DNA of 64,000 bases from Enterobacter sp. EA-1 (GTDB taxonomy: Bacteria; Pseudomonadota; Gammaproteobacteria; Enterobacterales; Enterobacteriaceae). Position 1 is the stretch's first letter, and the number at the start of each line of letters is the position of its first letter. The notes under the pieces were generated by a model. That model was not told where the DNA came from, made no database searches, and saw nothing but the letters and a program-made list of their open reading frames with translations. Position numbers and translations under genes: made by a program. Positions 54,001-64,000 of this stretch are shown in pieces. Location of the stretch: NCBI GenBank assembly GCA_002886105.1, contig CP025776.1, forward strand, positions 3,658,001 through 3,722,000, in the 5' to 3' direction.

Positions 54001-54925
54001 CAGCGCAGGCAGGGTTTGCGTGCCATCCGGTGGCGAACACCCAGCGGCAACACATTCAATACCGGGCCGGTAGCGGTCAGTGCCGCCGATCCCATGCGGC
54101 GCATAAAGATAAAGCCCGCCGCATAATCAGTGCGTCCGCAGAGTCGTCCCAGCCACAACGCCACCAGCGCCAGCGCCGCGAGGTCTGCCGGGGCGTTCTG
54201 CGGCGCGGCCAGGGTTAAGCGGCGAAAGGCCTGCGCATCCATCGCCATTTTCAGCCGCAGGATGTCGGTGGTCGCCGCACGCCCGGGCAATGGCGTGGCG
54301 GAAAGCGATACCGGCGGCGGCAGTTCGCTGCGCTGTTTCGCCCAGAAAGCGCTGTCCCGCTGCCAGCTCTCGCTGTTCCGGTAACGCTGATACTCATCCA
54401 CCACCTCAGCAAACGGCGTGAACGGCGAAGACGGTGTGGGTTCACTGCGACGCCGGGCGCTGTAAATAGCGGCAATCGGCGGGTAATGGCCGGGGCTGAG
54501 CCATCCACCACTAAATGATGATAGCGCTGATACCAGTACCAGCGTTGTTCGCCCACGCGCAGCAACTGATGGAACACCAGCGGTTTGCCGCTCTCTACGC
54601 GCAGGTTTTGCCCGGATCGGCCTGCATCGTACTGAGGGCGGCGGCGTGCGGGTCGGACTCGCGACTAAGATCGACAATCGCCGGGACGGCAAAAGTCTGC
54701 GCGTCATCCACCCATTGCCACACGTCACCGTTATCTTCCGTAAAACGCATACGCAGCGTGTCCGCTTGCGTCATTCCGGCGACAATCGCCTGCGCAAGCA
54801 ACGCCGCATCTATCTCTCCCTGCAACTCCACATAGTGCGCCACGCTCCGGGCATTGGGCAGTGATGAGAGTTGTTCCGCCATCAGATCACGGCTGAGCGG
54901 CCACCAACGGTAAACGTGTGCTCAT
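51044..54925 (-). CDS. entF: enterobactin synthase component F EntF (NRPS)
   Basis: This nonribosomal peptide synthetase of about 1,290 residues assembles three DHB-Ser units and cyclises them. Domains in order: condensation (RYHHLVVDG, the HHxxxDG motif, 54.5 kb), serine adenylation (IIFTSGSTGRPKGVMVG at 53.1 kb; YLTGIQLAQGYLGRPDLTAS), carrier (FFALGGHSLLAM, phosphopantetheine Ser, 51.95 kb) and thioesterase (LFGYSLGGTLAQGIAARL with the catalytic Ser; CAHVDII). The start is ATG 54925 (MSTRLPLVAAQP), overlapping the ybdZ stop. More than ten indels break the frame, including CCCCCGGG at 51187 for CCTGG, which restores HKAWAPWVKEL. It ends YRLSPIPWGGG. Confidence 0.94.
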
Positions 54926-55140
54926 TGATCGCTCCTGATTGCGCGTAGTGCGCCGGGGTTAATGTCTGCCAGTTCGCCGCAAGCCGGGGCGTTGCATTCC
55001 TCTTGCGGCTGCGGCTCGCACAGAACACGCCAGCCGGCGGGTAAGCTGCACTGCGCAGGCCACAGGCTGAACTGTTGCTGCGAATTTTGCAGAATGTAAA
55101 ACCGCCCTTGCGGATTATCGAAGGGGTTGGTGAATTCCAT
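54922..55140 (-). CDS. ybdZ: MbtH-like protein YbdZ
   Basis: This 72-residue MbtH-family protein binds and activates the EntF adenylation domain. It reads MEFTNPFDNPQGRFYILQNS, QQFSLWPAQCSLPAGWRVL (the conserved SLWP and PxGW) and, after correcting CCCCGG to CCTGG near 54985, AWLAANWQTLTPAHYAQ. The stop overlaps the entF ATG. It is encoded between fes and entF, as in E. coli. Confidence 0.9.
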   Translation of the reverse strand: MEFTNPFDNPQGRFYILQNSQQQFSLWPAQCSLPAGWRVLCEPQPQEECNAPACGELADINPGALRAIRSDQ

Positions 55141-55166
55141 AGCAAACTCTGTCGTGGAAAGGCGCT

Positions 55167-56377
55167 TTAGCGCGGGCAGGTCAGCGGCTGCCAGGAGCGT
55201 GATAAGCCCGGAAGTCAGCCCGCCCCGCCAGCAAAGCGCATCATGTCCGCCGTCTACCTGACGCCAGAAAACCGACTGCTGTGTGCGTTGCAACAGAGAA
55301 AAGAGAGCCTGATTGGCCCGAGAATGACCGGCTCGCGTACACCCGCCTCCAGCACAATGCGCAGGCCGTGCGGCTGTAACTCGCCGTTTTTAAGTTGTTC
55401 AATAAGGATGCCGTCCTGCTCTTCGCCACGGTGCGGCCACCAGTACGAACCGGACTGGCTGAGCACACAACCAAAGCGCTGCGGCCAGTAACCCGGCATA
55501 CAGCGAAGAGAGGCCGCCAAAACTCTGCCCTGCCACCACCGTGCGATCCGGGCGATCGCTAAACGGGGCAAGCGCCCGCACCTGCGGCAACAGCTCTTCC
55601 TGCACCGCTTCCCAGAAGGTGGCGTTGCAGGGCAACTCCGCGCTGCGATGCGCGTTATCAATCACGTCAATCAGGACATACACCGCTTCCAGGCAGTTGT
55701 CCCGCACGGGTGAGGGAAGCCAGCGCCGGCCACACCGGCATGCTTTTCGCCCAGAACTGACCGTCCAGCAGGATCGCCAGCGGGCGCTGCGTCGGGTCGC
55801 TGTCGCCGGTGGTATACACCCAGACTGTCCGTGTATTGTTCAACCGCTGGCTGCGCCATTGTAGACGCTGCGGTTCAGTAAACGGCGTTTCAGAATCGCG
55901 CCAGCCGGGGTTGTAATGGCGCACCGGGCATCTCCAGCGCCGACACCGGATGACCACGCCCGCCACGCCAGCTTTGCGGGTTCAGCGGATCGGCAATCGC
56001 ATGGGACAGTAACCTGCGCCAGCCTTCGCGCAGCGCATAGCGGTCCGGCGGCGTGGTGTTAAAAACCTCAGCAGGAAAGTCGTCGTTATTTTCCGACGGG
56101 ATCAGACAATAACTGCCGCGCCAGCCCGCTTCCAGCCGCGTTTTCCAGTACCAGACATCCGTACCGGCAATGCGTGTCAGCGATTGCGGCAACGCCTTTG
56201 ATGGTGATCGGTGACACCGGTAATGTAAATCCATGCCCGGCGCACATTTGATGTCGCTTCCGTTCCTGCCGGGTCCCGCCACCAGAAAGTCACACTGTAT
56301 TCTTCCGGTGTTGCTTTGACCCATTCCGGCCCCTGTTTTGACTCCCACCGGGCATCACTTCCCGTTGTTGACGTCAC
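55167..56377 (-). CDS. fes: enterochelin esterase Fes
   Basis: This cytoplasmic esterase cleaves ferric enterobactin to release iron. About 400 residues: an N-terminal domain (YSVTFWWRDPAGTEATSNVR, YITGVTDHHQ) and a C-terminal alpha/beta hydrolase with TVVAGQSFGGLSSLYAGLHW (nucleophile Ser) and FWRQVDGGHDALCWRGGL (His). GTG 56377 is chosen because GAGGT precedes it and the protein aligns with the known Fes start; an upstream ATG would add 25 unrelated residues. Breaks occur near 56200, 55915, 55695, 55490, 55317 and 55185. If the last is corrected the protein ends LWQPLTCPR at 55167. Confidence 0.92.
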
Positions 56378-56431
56378 GACTTTAACCTCAAATTTGCTGT
56401 GGAAATTTTTTGCTTGCAGATCAAAAATATC

Positions 56432-56465
56432 GATAATATTAATAACTATTTTCATTTGCAATAGC
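56432..56465. promoter_or_regulatory. Fur sites between fes and fepA
   Basis: GATAATATTAATAACTATTTTCATTTGCAATAGC closely resembles the E. coli fepA-fes Fur region (TGATAACTATTTGCATTTGCAATAGCG) and lies in the divergent promoter of fes and fepA. Confidence 0.8.
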
Positions 56466-56631
56466 GTAATGGCGCGCTGTGGGAAGCGCGTCTTTCTTTT
56501 AAAAATGGCCACCGTGGGCGAATTTTCTCAGGACTGAGCACCTCGCTGCGTGTCGGCTTCATCATGCCGCCTCCCTCCCCCCACAGGGAAAGGATTAGCC
56601 AAGGAAGCGGCGACGAAAAGCAGGTAATACA

Positions 56632-58849
56632 ATGAAGAACAAAATCAAGTCCCACGGCCTTATTGGTCAATCTGGGGATCTACGGTGTTGCGTTGCCCGC
56701 AATGGCCGCAGACAGCACCACCAGCGACGCCGGTACGCACGATGACACCATCGTCGTCACGGCAGCACAGCAAAACCTTCAGGCACCGGGTGTTTCCCAC
56801 CATTACGGCCGAAGAGATCCGCAAAAACCCGCCCGCCCGCGATGTCTCTGAGATCATTCGCACCATGCCGGGCGTGAACTTAACCGGTAACGCCACCAGC
56901 GGTCAGCGCGGGAATAACCGTCAGATCGATATTCGCGGTATGGGCCCGGAAAACACCCTGATCCTGATCGACGGCAGCCCGTCACCAGCCGTAACTCCGT
57001 ACGCCACCGGGCTGGCGCGGCGAGCGTGATAGCCGTGGCGATACCAGTTGGGTGCCGGCAGAGATGATCGAGCGCATCGAAGTGATCCGCGGCCCGGCGG
57101 CAGTACGTTACGGGAATGGCGCGGCAGGCGGTGTGGTGAACATCATCACTAAAAAGATAGCTCGCAGGAGTGGCATGGTTCGTGGAACAGCTACTTCCAA
57201 CGCACCGGAGCACAAAGACGAAGGCGCGACCAAGCGGACGGATTTCAGCCTGAGCCCGCTGGGCGGCGATGTCAGCTTCCGCCTGTACGGCAACTGGCGA
57301 AAACCCAGCTGACGCATGGGACATCAACCAGAATCACCAGATCTGAGCGCACCGGTATTTACGCCAACACCATGGCGGCAGGCCGCGAAGGGTCAATCAA
57401 TAAAGATCTTAACGGCGTAGTGCGCTGGGACTTTGCCCCGCTGCAATCCCCCACCAGGTTCGAGGCAGGCTATAGCCGCAACCTTTACGCGGGCGATACG
57501 CAAAACACCAACAACGACAGCAGCGCAATAACTACGTGAAGAGAACTACGGCAAAGAGACCAACCGTCTCTACCGTCAGAACTACTCTGTCACGGAATGG
57601 CGGCTGGGATAATGGTGTCACCACCAATAACTGGGTGCAGTATGAACGTACCCGCAACTCGCGCCTCGGCGAAGGGCTGGCAGGTGGTCTGGAAGGCTTG
57701 TTCAACACTAACCAGTTCACAGACATCGATCTTTCCGACATCACGCTGCACAACGAGCTGAATCTGCCGCTGGATCTGCTGGTCAATCAGACCCTGACGC
57801 TGGGGACCGAATGGAACCAGCAGCGCATGAAGGATATGGCGTCCAACACCCAGACCTTCCGAGGGCGGCCCGATCACCGGTCTGGACAGCACCGGTCGTA
57901 GTCCTTATTCCGATGCCGATATTTACTCGGTGTTTGCCGAAGACATGGAGCTGACAGCACCATGCTGACCCCAGCGCTGCGTTTCGACCATCACCATTGT
58001 GGGTAATAACTGGAGCCCATCGCTGAACCTGTCTCAGGGGCTGGGCGATGACTTACCACCCTGAAAATGGGTATTGGCCGCGCGCATACACCGAGCCTGT
58101 ATCAAACCAACCCGAACTACATTCTTTACAGTAAAGGCCGGTTGCTACGCCAGCGGCAGCGGCGTGGGCTGCTACATGATGGGTAACGATGACCTGAAAG
58201 CCGAAACCAGCATCAACAAAGAGGTTGGTCTGGAGTTCAAGCACGAAGGCTGGCTGGCCGGTGTGACTGGTTCCGCAACGATTGCAACAAGATTGGAAGC
58301 CGGTTATTCACCGCTGAGCCAGACGGCTGTGGGCAAAACCAAAACCGACCTCTATCAATGGGAGAACGTACCAAAAGCAGTCGTAGAAGGTCTGGAAGGA
58401 ACGTTGAATGTGCCGGTAACCGATGCGGTCACCGGAGCAACAACTTCACCTATATGCTGCAGAGCAAAAACAAAGAGACCGGCGAACGTCTGTCGATCAT
58501 CCCGGAATACATTAAACTCCACCCTGAGCTGGCAGATTGTGCCGGATGTTTCTGTGCAGTCGACCTTTACACCGGGTACGGCAAACAGGAACCGAAAAAG
58601 TACGATTATCAGGGTAACCGTGGCTCCGCCACCATGGTCAGTCCGTACAGCATTGTTGGCCTGAGCGCGACCACGGGATGTGATGAAAAACGTCAGCCTG
58701 ACCGGCGGTGTCGACAACCTGTTCGACAAACGTCACTGGCGTGCGGGTAATGCCCAGCCACTGGCGGTACAACCGGGTATATGTACGGCGCAGGCGCGGA
58801 GACGTATAACGAATCCGGCCACCGTATGAGTGTGAACACGCACTTCTGA
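56632..58849 (+). CDS. fepA: ferric-enterobactin outer-membrane receptor FepA
   Basis: This TonB-dependent receptor of about 740 residues imports ferric enterobactin across the outer membrane. It has a signal peptide ending LPAMAAD, a TonB-box region (DDTIVVTAAQQ), a plug (IRKNPPARDVSEIIRTMPGV; GQRGNNRQIDIRGMGPENT), a barrel with GGVVNIITKK and LGGDVSFRLYGN, and a terminal aromatic residue (MSVNTHF). Numerous indels break it. At 57859-57864, CCGAGG for CCAGG restores TQTFQGGPITGLDST. Divergent from fes, with Fur sites between. Confidence 0.94.
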
Positions 58850-58870
58850 TCCCGGTCAGCGAAGGGGGAT

Positions 58871-59202
58871 TTCGGTCCCCTCACCCCGGCCCTCTCCCCT
58901 GAGGGGCGAGGGAGAAAACCACAGGCCTGCAACGCTCTGCGCTCTCCCTTCCCGTAAGAAGGGAAAACCACAGGCCTGCAATAACATTCGGTCCCTCTCC
59001 TTCCAGGAGACGGTTAGGTGAGGTAAAACCCGCAGAACGGTGACGTGCTGTCCCTCACCCCTGGCCCTCTCCCCTCAGGGGCGAGGGAAAACCACAGGCC
59101 TGCAACGCTCTGCGCTCTCCCTTCCCGTAAGAAGGAAAACCACAGGCCTGCAACGTTCGGTTCCCTCTCCTTTCAGGGAGAGGGTTGAGTGAGGTAAAAC
59201 AC
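58871..59202. repeat. tandem duplication of a roughly 175-bp intergenic unit
   Basis: Two direct copies (58.87-59.03 and 59.05-59.20 kb) share the order: CCCTCTCCCC-TGAGGGGCGAGGG hairpin, AAAACCACAGGCCTGCAACG, CTCTGCGCTCTCCCTTCCCG, a second AAAACCACAGGCCTGCAA, CGGTTCCCTCTCC, and GTGAGGTAAAAC. Differences are mainly single bases. The 18-mer AAACCACAGGCCTGCAA thus occurs four times. It fills the 364 bases between fepA and entD. Confidence 0.85.
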
Positions 59203-59213
59203 GAAGGATCAAC

Positions 59214-59843
59214 ATGCACACGCACATCGCCGTTTCTCTCGCCTGCATCGTATTGATTTTGATCCGGCGACATTTACGCCCGCCGACTTATTCTGGTTGC
59301 CCCATCATACTGAACTGACACGCCGGGCGCAAACGCCGAGGCTGAACATCTGCCGGGCGCATTGCCGCCGTCCACGCTTTGCAGCCCTTTGGCATTACAG
59401 CAGTGCCGGGGTGGCGCGCAGCGCCAGCCCTGCTGGCCAGCAGGTTTGTTTGGCAGTATCACGCACTGTGAAAACCACGCGCTGGCGGTAGTTGCCCGCC
59501 ATCCGATCGGCATAGACAGCGAATCGCTGTTCAGCAGCGCGTTATGTGCAGAGCTCACAGACAGCATTGTCACCTCCGCCGAGCGAGCAGTACTGGAAGC
59601 AAGCGGTTTGCCGTTTCCCCGGCGCTCACGCTGGCGTTCAGCGCGAAAGAGAGTCTTTATAAAGCATTTTCTCACCGTGCGTTGCCGCTTCCGGGCTTCG
59701 CCAGCGCGGTCATCACCCATATTGATCCCCGGTGCCTGACGCTGCGTTTTCTGGCGGAATTTTCTCCGCAACTTGTTGATCAACAAGCCACTGTGTACTG
59801 GCAAGCCGGTCACACGAACGTAGTGACGCTGGCTGTCGGTTAA
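59214..59843 (+). CDS. entD: enterobactin phosphopantetheinyl transferase EntD
   Basis: This enzyme transfers phosphopantetheine from CoA to EntB and EntF carrier domains. About 208 residues: DFDPATFTPADLFWLPHHTE, EHLAGRIAAVHALQPFGI, FGSITHCENHALAVVARHPIGID and the Mg/CoA motif ALTLAFSAKESLYKAFSHRA. The acidic pair in GIDSES is kept although the middle residue differs from the usual hydrophobic one. Breaks at 59240-59265, 59325-59360 and 59618 are likely sequencing errors. ATG 59214 follows GAAGGATC. Same direction as fepA, separated by the duplicated repeats. Confidence 0.9.
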
Positions 59844-59938
59844 GCCGCGGATCGTGATCCTTTTCTCCTTTTAATAAATTAGCTGCGCAAACCGTAGACA
59901 GTTTGCCGCCATCGAATTATCGTTACTTTGAATAATAA

Positions 59939-60916
<978 letters not shown>

Positions 60917-60928
60917 CGCGGAGGCGAT

Positions 60929-61537
60929 ATGTCGTTAAAACAATGGGGCGCCATCCTGACAGGGTGCGCCGCCCTGTTGCTCACGGCCTGCACCGTGGTG
61001 GATCTGGATGAAAACGGCAAGCCGATTATGCCTGCCGATCCGAATGCGAAAACCAGCTTCGACAACCTGACCCCACAGCAGATCGCGCAACAAACTGGCA
61101 AGAACGCGTCATGGACGCCGCCCAAAAACATGCGCTGGACACCAATACGTTCGCCACACAGATGAAAAACAGCAGTACCACGCCGCAAAGCGTATTTGTC
61201 AGACTCACCAGCCAGATTGAACGTGTCGACATCAGCAACGACCGCGAACAACAACTGGTGGTCACCGTGAACGGGCAGCCGCTGACTATTCAGCTCGGCC
61301 CGGTAGTACGCGGCAATGCCATCCGCGATGCGACCGGCTTTAAATTTGAGGATTTCACCAACCAGGGTTCAGTTTGCGCAGCTCTCCCGCGCCTATAACC
61401 GTGAAGCCGTGAAGCTCCTGCCCAAAGTCGATGCCAGTTGGGTGGGAAAACCGGCCACGGTGCTGATGGCAGTGACCATCAGCGGCGGCAAAGCGGATGA
61501 CGCCATGGCCCTGACGTTGAAACAGGAGGCACAGTAA
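60929..61537 (+). CDS. DUF2291 periplasmic lipoprotein
   Basis: This lipoprotein of about 202 residues has a lipobox LLLTAC after a hydrophobic signal (WGAILTGCAALLLTACTVVD). Family segments are TNTFATQMKNSSTTPQSVFV, VTVNGQPLTIQLGPVVRGNA and IRDATGFKFEDFTNQVQFAQ. DUF2291 proteins are typically encoded inside CUT2 sugar-transporter operons and are thought to assist the transporter; the mechanism is unknown. Indels at 61108 and 61367 break the frame. The stop overlaps the ATPase ATG (TAATG). Confidence 0.88.
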
Positions 61538-63068
61538 TGAGCGAGGTACCTGTAGACGACATTATCCTGCGCACCAAAGGCGTGTCGATGCTATTTCCCG
61601 GCACCGTCGCGCTGGATAACGTGGATTACAACGTCTGGCGCGGCAAGGTCAATGTGATTATCGGCGAAAACGGCGCGGGCAAATCCACGCTGATGAAAAT
61701 CCTCGCTGGCGTACAGCAACCGAGCCTTGGCGACATTCTACTCAACGGCGAGAAAGTGCATTTCGCCGATACCCGCGCCGCCGCCGCTCACGGCATCGGC
61801 ATGGTGCACCCGAGGAGCTGAACCTGTTTGAAAACCTCAACGTCGCGGAGAACATTTTCCTTGGCCGTGAGCTGCAAAAGGGTCGCGCCCATTAACGAGG
61901 CCGAGCAGGAAAAGCGCACTGCCGAACTGCTCAAACGGCTGGATCAACCGATTTCGCCACGCGATCTGGTCGGCAATTTAAAAAGTCGGTCAGCAGCAAC
62001 TGGTGGAGATCGCCAAAGCGCTGGCGGAAGACGCGGATATTTTGATCCTCGACGAACCCACGTCGGCGCTGGAGTAAGACCGAGGTCGACATTCTGTTTC
62101 GGGTGATCCGCGAACTCACCCGCCGGGCGTATCCATTATCTATATTTCGCACCGTCTGGAAGAGTTGATGGCGATTGGCGATGTCATCACCATCCTGCGC
62201 GATGGCAAATTCCGGAGGCCGAAGCCCGCAGTTTGCGATATCGACGTGCCGTGGATCGTACGTGAAATGCTCGGCAACGATCCGGTGAGCAACTTCCTGT
62301 CACCGGGGCGCACGTTTGGCGCGCCAATCCTTGAGGCGGAGAATATCACCTGCGTCAATGCCAGCGGCGTGGCGACGGTCAACGACGTCAGTTTTAAAGT
62401 GCATGCGGGCGAGATTGTCGGCATTTACGGCCTGATGGGCGCAGGGCGCACCGAACTGTTCGAGTGCATGCTCGGCACAGAGCGCAACTATCTCGGCAAG
62501 ATATGGCTCGACAGTAAACCGGTGCCGCAACGGCTTACCCCGGCGGAACGCATCCGCATGGGCATGAGCCCCGGTGCCGGAAGATCGCAAACGCACCGGG
62601 ATCTTCCCGATCTCGTCGGTGGCGACCAACCTGACCATCGCCAGCCTGTGGCGTCGCTTACAGCGCGGCTTCGCCATCGCGCAAAAAGATGAACGGGAAG
62701 TGGTTGCCAGCACCATTGGCAATCTGTCGATCAAAGTCTCTTCTCCGGAGGTAGAGATCCGAGGCACTGAGCGGCGGCAACCAGCAAAAGTGGTGATTGG
62801 CCGCTCGCTGCTCACCAATCCGAAGGTGCTGTTTCTTGATGAACCGACGCGCGGTATCGATGTCGGGGCGAAAGCGGATGTGTTCCGCATGATGGTGCAA
62901 CTGTCGCAACAAGGGATCGCCGTGGTTTTTTCCACCTCCGATCTGAAAGAAATTATGGCGGTATCTGACCGCATACTGGTGATGTCCGGCGGCAAACTCA
63001 CCGCCGATATCGTGCGCGATCGGGCCGAGGAATCGGCGCTGGTAACGGCAAGTGCTCAGGGGTTCTGA
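61537..63068 (+). CDS. CUT2-type sugar ABC transporter, double ATPase
   Basis: This tandem ATPase of about 505 residues has a first domain with [33 protein letters not shown] and [17 protein letters not shown]. The second domain has [38 protein letters not shown] and [19 protein letters not shown]. Breaks at 61810-61815, 62212-62218 and 62759-62764 are CCCGAGG, CCGGAGG and CCGAGG for CCAGG, restoring [21 protein letters not shown] and IQALSGGN. Others lie at 61880, 61985, 62073, 62125, 62225 and 62575. It drives import through the following permease. Confidence 0.92.
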
Positions 63069-63069
63069 T

Positions 63070-64000
63070 ATGAAAACGACACAAACTGTGGCGTTGACGC
63101 CACGCGCGGGCGCGTCGCTATCACGCGAAAGTGTGATCCTGTTATTGCTTAAGCTGCGCACCTTTATTGCGCTGTTCCTGATTGTGGGCTTTTTTACCGC
63201 CACCGTGCCGGGTTTTCTCTCCACCGGCAGCCCCCGTGATCATGATTAAGCATATTGCCATCAACGCCTTCCGGCGCTGGGCATCACTTTTGTCATCATC
63301 ACGGCGGGCATTGACCTGTCGATTGGCGCGACGCTGGGTCTGTGCGGCATGCTTGCCGGTTGGATGATCACCAAGGGCATTGTGCTGCCAATGTTCGGTA
63401 TCGCCATCTTCCCCAGCGTCTGGGTGATTGTGCCGCTGGTGCTGCTCATTGGCGGGTTTATTGGCGCGATAAATGGCTGGATCATCACCCGCTACAACGT
63501 CGCGCCGTTTATCTGCACCCTCGGCACCATGTACGTGCTGCGCGGTGCGGCGATGCTCACCTCCGACGGGCAAACCTTCCCCGGTCTTGCCGGCAACCCG
63601 CTGCTGGGCAATACCGGTTTTGATGAGATTGGCGCCGGTACGCTGTTTGGTATTCCGTGGGCTATCTGGCTGATGATTGTGCTGGCGGTGGCGATAGCCT
63701 ACGTCGCGCGTCGCCTGCCGTTTGGTCGCCATGTGTATGCCATTGGCGATAACGAGCGCGCCGCAGAACTCTCCGGCGTGCGGGTCAAACAGGTGAAAAT
63801 CTGGGTCTACACCCTCTCCGGATTATGCGCGGCGCTGGCAGGCATTGTGGTTTCGGCACAGCTGCTGGCCAGCCACCCGGCTAACGGTACCGCGTTTGAG
63901 ATGAACGCCATTGCCGCCGTGGTGCTCGGCGGGACCTCGCTGGCGGGTGGTCGCGGAACCGTGCTCGGTACGCTGATCGGCGCATTTGTCATCGGGTTTC
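63070..64000 (+). CDS. CUT2-type sugar ABC transporter permease, 3' truncated by window edge
   Basis: This is an RbsC-family inner-membrane permease starting MKTTQTVALTPRAGASLSRE at 63070, one base after the ATPase stop. Segments: FVIITAGIDLSIGATLGLCG, FICTLGTMYVLRGAAMLTSD, FGRHVYAIGDNERAAELSGV and AIAAVVLGGTSLAGGRGT. About 310 residues are visible and the end lies beyond the window. Indels near 63230 and 63272 disturb an otherwise clear alignment. Confidence 0.9.

Noticed and set aside
59501-59530. EntD with a defective metal-binding motif (GIDSES)
   Set aside because: The Asp and Glu are retained; only the middle hydrophobic residue differs, and base errors are common here.

Overview
The window is chromosomal DNA of an enterobacterium (Enterobacteriaceae, in the Enterobacter / Kosakonia / Klebsiella range; I cannot name the species). 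The main evidence is a complete enterobactin locus in E. coli-like order (35.2-59.9 kb: ybdD, cstA, entH, entA, entB, entE, entC | fepB, entS | fepD, fepG, fepC ... entF, ybdZ, fes | fepA, entD), with Fur-box-like sites in each divergent promoter. hcxA (ybdH) and the divergent mtnA/mtnK pair lie further left. The DNA is GC-rich, with AT-rich patches at about 21.1-21.7, 33.5-33.7 and 47.9-48.4 kb.

Layout. 0-4.5 kb: the right end of an operon encoding a split transketolase, an MFS exporter, an ATP-grasp ligase and a TPR protein, possibly the end of a small-molecule biosynthetic cluster. 4.5-8.3 kb: an MHS-type transporter and an M20 peptidase, with a divergent LysR regulator. 8.4-11.4 kb: an iron-siderophore ABC importer behind a Fur box. 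11.6-12.0 kb: a secreted hypothetical protein. 12.2-14.6 kb: mtnA and mtnK (methylthioribose salvage) around a MetJ-box operator. 14.7-19.6 kb: a CUT2-type sugar ABC importer plus an LVIVD beta-propeller protein, divergent from hcxA. 21.1-33.5 kb: a two-partner secretion / contact-dependent inhibition (CDI) locus. It has a CdiB-like transporter, a roughly 3,480-residue CdiA-like effector with a VENN junction and an AT-rich toxin tail, and a short immunity-gene candidate right after it. 33.8-35.2 kb: a TetR regulator with a 28-bp palindromic operator and an SDR enzyme. 35.3-59.8 kb: carbon-starvation and enterobactin genes, with a periplasmic alpha/beta hydrolase and a chemoreceptor where E. 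coli has fepE. 59.9-64 kb: a second CUT2 sugar importer with a DUF2291 lipoprotein, running off the right edge.

Quality of the sequence. Almost every long gene is broken by one or more frameshifts, including core genes such as cstA, entE, entF, fepA and fepC. These are not pseudogenes in the biological sense. At about twenty sites the conserved protein is restored by changing CCGAGG to CCAGG (or CCTCGG to CCTGG), the recognition site of Dcm cytosine methyltransferase. Most of the rest are homopolymer length errors. Genes are therefore given as whole loci, with the breaks noted. Reading-frame-corrected descriptions are inferences from family conservation.

How the parts work together. EntCBA make 2,3-dihydroxybenzoate; EntE, EntB, EntF, EntD and YbdZ assemble enterobactin; EntS exports it; FepA and FepBDGC import the ferric complex; Fes releases the iron; EntH proofreads the carrier protein. 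The mtnKA / ABC / LVIVD / hcxA block shares MetJ-like operators and may form a methylthio-compound salvage unit. The CDI locus sits between hcxA and ybdD, which are adjacent in E. coli, so it looks like an insertion.
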